In this document: piece by piece, positions 28,901-36,592 of the stretch
Position numbering within the stretch: the stretch's first letter is position 1
How the letters are laid out: the number at the start of each line of letters is the position of its first letter
Origin: Nemertoderma westbladi
Lineage: Eukaryota > Xenacoelomorpha > Nemertodermatida > Nemertodermatidae
Length of the DNA stretch: 50,510 bases
Direction of reading: 5' to 3'
Assembly: GCA_032718475.1 (NCBI GenBank)
Contig: JAUCBJ010001474.1
Span: forward strand, 1 to 50,510
Notes under the pieces: model-generated
The model's input: the letters and a program-made list of their open reading frames with translations, nothing else
What the model was told of the DNA's origin: nothing
Databases searched by the model: none
Translations under genes and position numbers: made by a program

Positions 28901-30179
28901 AAAGTGTTAGTATAATATAGTGTTGGTATAATATAGTGTTGGTATAATAAAGTGTTAGTATAATATATTGTTGGTATAATATAGTGTTGGTATAATATAG
29001 TGTTGGTATAATATAGTGTCGGTATAATATAGTGTTGGTATAATATACAGAATTGGTATAATATAGTGTTGGTATAATATAGTGTTGGTATAATATAGTG
29101 TTGGTATAATATAGTGTTTGTATAATATAGTGTTGGTATAATAAAGTGTTGGTATAATAAAGTGTTGGTATAATATGGTGTTGGTATAATATAGTGTTGG
29201 TATAATATAGTGTTGGTATAATAAAGTGTTAGTATAATATAGTGTTGGTATAATATAGTGTCGGTATAATATAGTGTTGGTATAATATACAGAATTGGTA
29301 TAATATAGTGTTGGTATAATATAGTGTTGGTATAATATAGTGTTGGTATAATATAGTGTTAGTATAATATAGTGTTGGTATAATATACAGAATTAGTATA
29401 ATAAAGTGTTGGTATAATATAGTGTTTGTATAATAAAGTGTTAGTATAATATAGTGTTGGTATAATATAGTGTCGGTATAATATAGTGTTGGTATAATAT
29501 ACAGAATTGGTATGATATAGTGTTGGTATAATATAGTGTTGGTATAATATAGTGTTGGTATAATATAGTGTTTGTATAATATAGTGTTGGTATAATAAAG
29601 TGTTAGTATAATATATTGTTGGTATAATATAGTGTTGGTATAATATAGTGTCGGTATAATAAAGTGTTGGTATAATATAGTGTTGGTATAATATACAGAA
29701 TTGTTGGTATAATAAAGTGTTGGTATAATAAAGTGTTAGTATAATATAGTGTTGGTATAATATACAGAATTGTTGGTATAATAAAGTGTTAGTATAATAA
29801 AGTGTTGGTATAATAAAGTGTTGGTATAATATAGTGTTGGTATAATAAAGTGTTAGCATAATATAGTGTTGGTATAATATACAGAATTGGTATAATAAAG
29901 TGTTGGTATAATAAAGTGTTGGTATAATATAGTGTTGGTATAATCAAGTGTTAGCATAATATAGTGTTGGTATAATATACAGAATTGGTATAATAAAGTG
30001 TTGGTATAATAAAGTGTTGGTATAATATATTGTTGGTATAATATAGTGTTGGTATAATATAGTGTTGGTATAATAAAGTGTTAGCATAATATAGTGTTGG
30101 TATAATATACAGAATTGGTATAATAAAGTGTTGGTATAATAAAGTGTTGGTATAATATAGTGTTGGTATAATCAAGTGT

Positions 30180-30465
30180 TGGTATAATAAAATGTTGGAA
30201 AAATAAGGTGTTGGTGTAGTGAAGTGTTGGTGCAATAAGGTGTTGGTATTATAAAGAGTTGGTATAATAAAGTGAAGTTTGATACAGCGTTATTATATAA
30301 GGTGTTGGTGTAATAAAGTATTGGTGTGATAAAGTATTAATATGATATAGATTTGGTTGATTAAAGTTATGATCACGATAAAGTATTGGTAAAATAAAGT
30401 GTTGCTGTGATAATAGTATATATTGATAAAATAAAGTATTTCTATGATAAAATTAGTATTGACGT
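30180..30465. repeat. Degenerate edge of the 16-bp array up to the 3' splice site
   Basis: Units lose their homogeneity here (GTGTTGGTGTAGTGAA, GTATTGGTGTGATAAA, GTATTGGTAAAATAAA and so on) but stay recognisable to within about 20 bp of the acceptor at 30475-30476. An eroded edge next to a homogenised core is typical of arrays kept uniform by unequal exchange. It suggests this end is the oldest part of the array. Confidence 0.75.
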
Positions 30466-30476
30466 ATTACTTCCAG

Positions 30477-30582
30477 AACCTGTTTGCATTGATACGTCGG
30501 AGAAACCGGAAGCTCATGATTACGGATTTCTGGCAGATCCCAAGCGATTAGTTCTCTACGTAAATGACGTCGAAGCAACAAC
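30477..30582 (+). CDS. Host gene exon: linker after the F5/8C domain, start of the next module
   Basis: This internal exon follows TTACTTCCAG and ends before a perfect GTAAGT donor (30583). It takes one base from the exon at 1413 (G + AA = Glu), has 34 full codons and leaves two bases. The protein reads E-PVCIDTSEKPEAHDYGFLA then KRLVLYVNDVEAT. It contains one Cys and a hydrophobic LVLYV strand, in keeping with an extracellular beta-rich module following the discoidin domain. No named domain is recognised in this short piece. The splice sites are strong and the phase agrees on both sides, so the exon call is firm. The upstream intron is 29 kb of minisatellite, so splicing of this pair spans the whole array. 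Confidence 0.85.
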
Positions 30583-31111
30583 GTAAGTTTTGCTAGAAAT
30601 GCTTATTGATTTAAGATGGTAATGAACCTTAACCTGGTCCTTTCCCTTTATAGCATGTTGTACCTTTAAATATATCAAAACCATGAGTATTAATTTACTG
30701 TCTTTTTAGTGTCCATTTCATTTCTCCATAACATTTCATTCCTCCTTCAAGAGGTAGGTATATACTTAATAAATATATAGGTATAAATATTCAAGAAAAG
30801 ATAGAACAATATTACATTCAGTCGTTCATTAATGGAATGGAGGAAGTTACTTCTGCTTCCTTTTCTGCCCAAATAATAAACGACACTCGAGGCCACGGGT
30901 AAAGATTAATTTTTGCTTTTTCAATTGAATATTTAAATATTCGCTATTTCGCATTTAGCACCTAGAATTAGCATTATATTTAGCATCTAGAATTAGCATT
31001 AGATTTAGCATTTAGACTGAGACACAAGGTTACATGAGTTTAAAAGTTGTTACCGTTTAGTCTGTAATTATCCATAGGGAAGGAATGAATCTATGTGTTT
31101 TTGTTATTCAG
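30583..31111 (+). other. Host gene intron 3 (529 bp)
   Basis: The intron runs from GTAAGT to TTGTTATTCAG. It contains TTAACCTGGTCCTTTCCCTT at 30629-30648, a short relative of the dispersed repeat at 273-340, and a small 25-bp tandem repeat at 30954-31015. No coding frame is supported. Confidence 0.6.
30954..31015. repeat. 25-bp tandem repeat, about 2.5 copies
   Basis: Two full units beginning TTTAGCACCTAGAATTAGCA (30954) and TTTAGCATCTAGAATTAGCA (30979), plus a partial third (TTTAGCATTTAG at 31004). It is small and intronic. Confidence 0.8.
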
Positions 31112-31232
31112 GAGAGAAAGGCGCGTCTACATAATGCGGAAAGAAGGGACCAATCGGGTTTGGACAAAATTCCCGGTTTTTATCTCCAACGTGATTGGGT
31201 ATCACCCAGGACCAACTGGCACAATTAGTGAG
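31112..31232 (+). CDS. Host gene exon: beta-rich extracellular module
   Basis: This internal exon follows TTGTTATTCAG and ends before GTATAT (31233). One base completes the Thr codon begun at 30582, then 40 codons follow to phase 0. The protein reads RERRVYIMRKEGTNRVWTKF, then PVFISNVIGYHPGPTGTISE. Alternating hydrophobic strands and a Trp preceded by Gly-Thr resemble a beta-propeller or sandwich blade. Together with the exon at 41309 (GRYVMTINDGNTW), this gives a repeated xYxM-x-x-x-G-x-x-x-VW pattern. The domain is not one I can name with certainty. There are no in-frame stops and the phase is consistent on both sides. Confidence 0.83.
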
Positions 31233-32102
31233 GTATATGTCATTAACCAGGAAATCTATTATCTATATTAAATAAATAAACTATAATTATATTATTCTAA
31301 ATTATAAGTAATGCAGCTTTTGTCACTTTAACAAACATTCAAATTCACAATAACTTCTTAGAGGATATTTCAAGATCGCGTCAGTCGTCCTAGAATTAGT
31401 GAATTACTGAATAATTAATGAAGAGTTAAGTACGTTACGTATTTCATGATAAAAAATGATAAATATAGCTGATAAAAAATAACCCTGGATTAAATAAAGC
31501 ATGATGAGAGGGTAATTAATCGGAGTGTCGATATGTAAACAGAACTAGGCACACACCAGCTAAATGTCATGGTAGGGAAGCGTGACTTATAACTTATAAG
31601 GTGGAAAGAAGAAACGATATGTGCACAGCCATACTTTAATTTTCTCCCTCGAAACATCGCGCGCAATATCAATAATTAATTATTATAGATGGCCCTTGTA
31701 AAACGATAGAAATAATGAAATATACTACAGTATGTAGTAGTAGTGGGGGTTGTAAGTTTGTTTGCTGTATTTATCTATATTTGTGAAATATGCAGATAAG
31801 CTGTATTGGTTCACAATATACAAAAAGTGAGAAAAAAAAATCAAAAAATATATGTTGAATCAATTTTCGACAATGTATCAAATATGGTACACCATTCGGT
31901 AAGTATGTTGGTCGTTGGACCAACATTTGTAGCAAATAAGCTACAGTTTATACTTTACACGAAAATATTTTATAATTTAAACTTAATCTTTTTATCAAAT
32001 TTTTACTTTATTTTAATCTTTAAATAACTGAAAATGCTAAACTTTCATCGAAGCTTTTAATTGATTGCGCCTTGAACAAACTCAGATAAGGCGCCATATA
32101 GA
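31233..32102 (+). other. Start of host gene intron 4, no gene seen
   Basis: AT-rich intronic sequence after the GTATAT donor. Short open frames on both strands (for example 31490-31672 on the - strand and 31806-32027 on the + strand) have low-complexity or random-looking translations and no recognisable motif. No repeat structure stands out. Confidence 0.5.
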
Positions 32103-32130
32103 TATTATTATTATTATTATTTTTATTATA
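32103..32130. repeat. (ATT)n microsatellite
   Basis: A run of ATT triplets with one T-rich interruption. Read on the - strand it is (AAT)n, which can mark the 3' tail of an older element in that direction, but no such element is proven. Confidence 0.7.
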
Positions 32131-32663
32131 TCATAGTGTTTCCAAAGTTACAACTCCAAGAAGTATTACTTGCGGCATTATAATCAACAATATTCTGGTT
32201 TTTGTGGTTCAGAAATCCATAGATTGACACCTTGAGTATGATATTTACCTCCTTTTGAACATCTTCCGAGATTAATGTTGTTAATGTCAATTCAAGGTTA
32301 ATTTCTAGGTCGGCTTGTCCCTCTGTTTGAGCCACTCTACTTGACTTCAGATACAAAGCCAAGTCTGTTTCCGGTTTCGCTTAGGATATGATTTGGTAAA
32401 TATTATTGAAGGGTGGTGACTCCCATTCCTCTTTTATTGGAGGAAGTGCTATCGGCATACTGCATTGGATAGCAGACTTATATATATATTCATATCTATG
32501 AGGATGTTATGCAGGCTGGTCAACAAAATTGCGCCGCCACAACTTCTTATCCTCCATGACTAGGGTGTGATTATCCGCATCTTCATGCCAGTGTCCTTTA
32601 AGAGGCGTCTCAAGTAAGTCATGCTTATTCTCTCCATGAGTCGCTCAATCACAAAACGTGCAC
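32131..32663 (-). other. Unassigned sequence next to the truncated LINE
   Basis: On the - strand a 78-codon open frame (32126-32362) gives a Leu-, Glu- and Asn-rich peptide of unknown identity. Just downstream of the target site duplication, the - strand reads on as SARFVIERLMERISMTYLRR until TAG near 32572. That frame is continuous with the 33290-33200 frame if the LINE insertion is removed. It may be an older element that received the insertion. I cannot name a family. Confidence 0.35.
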
Positions 32664-32685
32664 TCACTGTCCTCATGGTGAAAGC
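32664..32685. repeat. Target site duplication, right copy relative to LINE orientation
   Basis: The 22 bp TCACTGTCCTC-A-TGGTGAAAGC matches 33200-33221 at 21 of 22 positions (A here, G there). It abuts the (CTA)n tail of the LINE fragment directly. Confidence 0.85.
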
Positions 32686-33199
32686 TACTACTACTACTAG
32701 GTCGAGCGAACTCGGACAGTGGAAATGAGATCCTTCCAGGCTTCCCGATTCTCCATAGTTGTCGCAATTTCGTTTCTCCCAAGTTCAGTATCCCTTTCAA
32801 GTTGATCTATATATGTTATGGCCGGTCGTCCACGACTACGCTTTCCATGAGTTGGTTGCCAGAAAAGTAGATCTGGTATGACCTCGTCTTTACTTCGCCA
32901 GCAGTGCCAACTGAATCTTAATCTGCGTTCACGGAGGGTGGTTGATACAGGTGGTATTGTACCATAAAGCTCGGCGTTTTTCATGTGTTGTCTCCAGCTG
33001 ATGTTTAGGGCTGCCCTTAGTAGTCTTGTGTAGCAACCATTAATTCGTTGTTCAAGTGATTTAGTCAGTGTCCAGGTCTCACCCCCGTATAATAATACAC
33101 TTTCCACTGTGGCTCGAAAGAACTTAGTCTTCAGGTGCCTGGAGAGATCTGATTTCCAGATGGTATCCATTTTTGATAGAGCTACCCAAGTCTTTGCTT
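32686..33199 (-). mobile_element. 5'-truncated RTE-like LINE with triplet tail (514 bp)
   Basis: The - strand encodes the end of an RTE-type RT protein: KTWVALSKMDTIWKSDLS, FFRATVESVLLYGGETWTL, RINGCYTRLLRAALN, then the basic tail GKRSRGRPAITYIDQLERDT, ending at TAG 32699-32697. The block of IWKS, ESVLLYG-ETWTLTKSLE, YTRLLR and GRP-x-x-T is characteristic of RTE and related LINE C-termini. The stop codon runs straight into (TAG)n, the 3' tail. Both sides are bounded by a 22-bp direct repeat (32664-32685 and 33200-33221), so the element entered by target-primed reverse transcription and was truncated at its 5' end. The remaining coding frame is intact, but it lacks the endonuclease and RT palm, so it is inert. 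Confidence 0.88.
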
Positions 33200-33221
33200 T
33201 CACTGTCCTCGTGGTGAAAGC
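33200..33221. repeat. Target site duplication, left copy relative to LINE orientation
   Basis: Partner of 32664-32685 with one mismatch. On the - strand it precedes AAGCAAAGACTTGGGTAGC, the first bases of the truncated element. Confidence 0.85.
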
Positions 33222-33440
33222 AATGTCCTGCAAATGTGAGGTGGATGGCTCTGTTCTAGTGTCAAGCTTGACGCTGAACGCAAATCCCATCTTGGCGAAT
33301 TAATATCCCGTCTCAATGTTAAATTCTCAATTTAGGGAAAGGAGCAGGTTACAGTGGCACGTTATTATAACCAAAACAATAAACTAAACACAATAGAACA
33401 AGATACAGTTTTATTTTTTTGAGAGTAATCAGCTATTATA
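33222..33440. other. Intronic sequence with dispersed repeat copy B
   Basis: On the - strand 33290-33222 is open (MGFAFSVKLDTRTEPSTSHL) but unrecognised. Bases 33333-33409 are the inverted partner of the dispersed repeat at 273-340, ending in TAACCTGCTCCTTTCCCT on the - strand. A poly-T run follows near 33411-33420. Confidence 0.5.
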
Positions 33441-33605
33441 TGCGTCCAATTTCCCCTGGAGAGGGATGAATTTTATTGCGTCCAATTTCCCTGGAGAGGG
33501 ATGAATTTTATTGCGTCCAGTTTTCCCGGGAGAGGGAGGCATTTTTATTGCGTCCAGTTTCCCCTGGAGAGGGATGAATGTTTATCGCGTCCAGTTTCCC
33601 CCCCT
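33441..33605. repeat. 36-bp minisatellite, about 4.5 copies
   Basis: Units start with TGCGTCCAATTTCCCCTGGA and end in GAGGGATGAATTTTAT, beginning at 33441 and 33477 and twice more, then a partial copy ending in a C-run. Copies differ by small substitutions (CCAATT or CCAGTT, GATGAA or GAGGCA). Confidence 0.85.
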
Positions 33606-34105
33606 ATCTGTGTGTACTTGCCATCCCAGCATCCATAGATTTTGTGTCTTTAACAATTAGAGCCCAGCAGCGTGGAGTTCCAAAAAGAGGAAAATATTGA
33701 TGTTGTGCCACCATTTTACCTGATTTTAATGTTGACGAGTCGCATACAGTAGCAAATGCACAGCAGCGAGTGATAAATAAAATATTTTTTTATTGTTTTG
33801 AATATGAATGCTATTCAATGCTATAACAACATTGCAATATTTTTGTTTTGAAATACGTCCTTATATTATATATATATATCCTTATACAATATATATAAAA
33901 CTGCAGACACCTACCGCAGTTCCAGTTGTACAGTTGTACAGTGATTGATATATCGGTATCGGCACCGGTTCTCCGAGTTGCCCCGTCCAGCCATTACCCC
34001 CTCCTCCGACCAAGCTGACTCCAAAGAACAAGGAAAACAAAGAAACGACTAAACCCAACAAAATTCATTACTATTCCGGAAAATAAAGGATAACAAAAAG
34101 CGAGG
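33606..34105 (+). other. Sequence before the large LINE frame, probably including its 5'UTR
   Basis: No gene is seen. There is a (TA)n tract around 33866-33900, then more GC-balanced sequence from about 33905 (CTGCAGACACCTACCGCAG) that differs in composition from the intron and leads into the LINE ORF. An in-frame TAA lies 15 bp before the ATG at 34106. The exact 5' end of the element and any target site duplication could not be located. Confidence 0.45.
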
Positions 34106-36592
34106 ATGGTAATTCCGAAGGCTGCTAAACCTGCGGCTAAGGATTGCAGCAGTTCCCCTCTCCTACTAACTCGACAATCGTACTCAAGACGTATTGCTAG
34201 AAGGGAGTCGCTTGGGCTGCAACGCAAACCATTGTTAGTCGAGTCATCGAAAAAGGGGCGCGGAGTCAAGAGTAAATTCGCACTGAAACCCGAACCAACA
34301 GACGGTATAATCCGTGGAGAGATCAACTCGGACTTTATCAAACTAGATAACTCAGTCAACACAAGCAATGTCTATGAAGCATTGAGCTCGCCCACGAACT
34401 CCACTGGTTCGTTACCGCAGTCGCCCGACACCAGCGTTCAGTTCGATGCGGAATTTGCCGGAACCGAAAAGAGCGATGCGAACAAGGGAATAAACAGCTG
34501 TGAGTTCCACCCCAATTCGTTAGCCAAACTCGATCCCAAGGAACTAAACTCCCTCATCAGATCCTATCTGCAAGAAGTCCCCAAGGACCACCCCGCAAAC
34601 ACGATACCCCTCCCCAAAGCACTGGAGACACTAAAACCTGGGAAATGGCTAAGCGACGATGTGGTAGACGGATTTATGGGGCTGATCTAGCAACACTTTC
34701 CCCACACCACGCCGATCCCCAGCCACCTCGCGCAACAATTGCGATCGCCAGGCTGCGACCAACTAGTCGCTGTGAAATACGTGGTGCCTTGTTACCTCGG
34801 CCTCTACCAGCCCGCAGCCCCGACGATCCTCTTTCTTCCGGAATGCGTCCACGACCACTTTATCCTCCATGTCGCCGACACAGAGGAGAGAATCGTCTAC
34901 AGTCTAGATTCCCTCCGGCCCTCGATGCCAACCAAAATAACGTTCGCCCTTGTAGATGTTTTAATTAAGATCAATGAACTCGCTCCATCGAGAGAAGTTA
35001 CAAAAACAGCCCAATGTATGGTCGGGACTAAGAATTCATCTTTCTCCAAACAATCGAATGGTATCTACAGCTGCCTATATGCGCTGACAGTCGCTCAGAA
35101 TAAGCCGCAGATCCCGGCTATTCATTACGACTCCAATAAATCCCGTAACTGGGTACACGATTGCTTCATTAAATTCAAATTAGTAAATGACCACGCCATA
35201 GATATCGATTTTACATACACTCCTGATGCCGCTAATTACACCAAAACAAAAGACAACGTAGAAACACAACAAACTGTACTCAGTGAGCTACACAACATAG
35301 CTCAGTTCCCCAGGAAAGATTCCATCAAGATGTTTTCGGAAAAATTTACGATCGGACAGATCAGTGAAATCCGTCAAGATTTATTTGAAAGCGTCCTCAA
35401 GCTGACAACCCCAGTTCAGCAGGCTTCTCTCCAGCTGCAGCCACAGACAAGCGCGAACGCCTTGGCGACAGACGTTCTGGAACTCCTGCACAGCCAATCT
35501 AATGGCCTATTGACCGAACCATGCCGAAAACGTCTACGTGTATTCGACATCGCGAATGAAAAAGGTGTAACTTTAGAAGGCCTTAAAAACGACTTCATCT
35601 CTGCAGTGTCTGCGCTGCAAGCTCGTATTGTCGAGACTAATAACACAAAACTCAACGAACGCCTATGTACCATAACCGACAAACTTAGTATCGAAAGGCA
35701 CAAACGGATCATAATAGAGAACCAACTAGACAAACTGAAATCGAAACAGTCACCTACGGATAATAAATCAAATCAGCTGATAAATAACGTAGTACGAACA
35801 ACAATCATACCCTCCATTAATAGACACCCAGATCCGGATGCATGGGCCGATAACTCTGACAAAGACGACGAAGAATATTTAATCGTTGATGCCATCGAAT
35901 CTCCGCCAGCTAAGCTTAAAACTAACAACCCACCTACATACAAAGACCATTCACTTAAAGAACCCAGCATCTAACCCAATGATAGGGAATGGACAACTTT
36001 TGGCCCGAGAAACAAGAAATTAATAGCGGCCCACATTGAGTCAACCTCTGCTCCCCTATAAAGCAATAAATATTCAGCGACTCATAGCCAAACCAACACA
36101 AAAAAACCCCAATCCGATCAGAGGCCAGCACTAAAACTACAGTGTGCGGAGTCAAGAAAACTGCAAACTCTATTCATCAACAGAATTTCTCGGAAAAATA
36201 ATGAGGATGATATCATAGAATATCTGCGGGTTCGTAAAATACGGGTCCATTGTATAACAACTAGAATATCCCGGGACTCAATCAATATTCGATTAATAGT
36301 GGACCAAGAAGACTCGGTGATGGTTAAACAAGCCGGTTTCTGGCCGGATGGAATAACATGCTGCGACTGGGGGACTGGGAGTGGGATCGCAACCAAAACG
36401 CGCAACCCCAACAACATTCGCCGGAACGTGGTGTGCCCAAACAATCGCCATGGCACCAAGATCACTACGATCAACATACAAGGCATCGAGATCCCCACCA
36501 ACAGGACCAGTATTCTCGCGAACGTGGCACTTATTATCAATCTCCACTTGAACAGGATCGATACGCACAATGCCCGAGTGAACGCACGCTGA
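34106..36592 (+). pseudogene. LINE first frame: Ulp1/C48-like protease, coiled coil, RRM-like C-terminus
   Basis: ATG 34106 is the first Met after an in-frame TAA. The 829-codon frame contains stops at codons 195 (TAG), 623 (TAA) and 652 (TAA), and ends at TGA 36590. Residues 1-170 are basic then Ser/Pro-rich. At residue 181 WLSDDVVDGFMGLI matches the WLxDevIxxYmxLL opening of Ulp1 proteases. The His position is in DHFILHV (His251) and the Asp in YSLDSL (Asp268). The Gln and nucleophile region is QSNGIYSCLYAL (316-327), where the usual D-C-G reads Y-S-C. Residues about 516-545 (LNERLCTITDKLSIERHKR) look like a coiled coil. Residues about 686-750 (TLFINRISRKNNEDDIIEYL up to FWPDGITCCDW) resemble the RRM-like or nucleic-acid-binding C-terminus of LINE ORF1 proteins. 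A role in RNP formation is inferred. Confidence 0.8.

Larger units (their letters stand above)
2081..30290. repeat. 28-kb intronic minisatellite, 16-bp unit
   Basis: A tandem array of GGTATAATATAGTGTT (16 bp) fills almost all of host intron 2, with roughly 1,700-1,800 units. Common variants change TATA to TAAA before GTGTT, GTGTTGG to GTGTTAG or GTGTCGG, or replace GTGTT by CAGAATT, which makes an 18-bp unit. Because 16 is not a multiple of 3, three units (48 bp) cycle through all frames. The - strand consensus has no stop codon, so it gives long artificial antisense frames built from YYTNTILYQHYIIPTL. The + strand carries TAA and TAG in the unit. Internal structure: 2081-3830 irregular with many short indels; 3831-12611 and from 12612 onward near-identical large copies; about 23000-24450 simpler; about 26830-29580 with a GTGTTTG variant; 30180-30465 degenerate. 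Confidence 0.97.

Noticed and set aside
2252-30235. Long antisense open frames (up to 182 codons) of repeated YYTNTILYQHYIIPTL in the 16-bp array
   Set aside because: They arise because the - strand of the 16-bp unit has no stop in any frame. The composition is a pure repeat, with no signal, start context or splice logic.
2081-30290. Thousands of TATAAT boxes as promoters
   Set aside because: They are part of the tandem unit in a eukaryotic intron. There is no -35 element or gene arrangement to support transcription starts.
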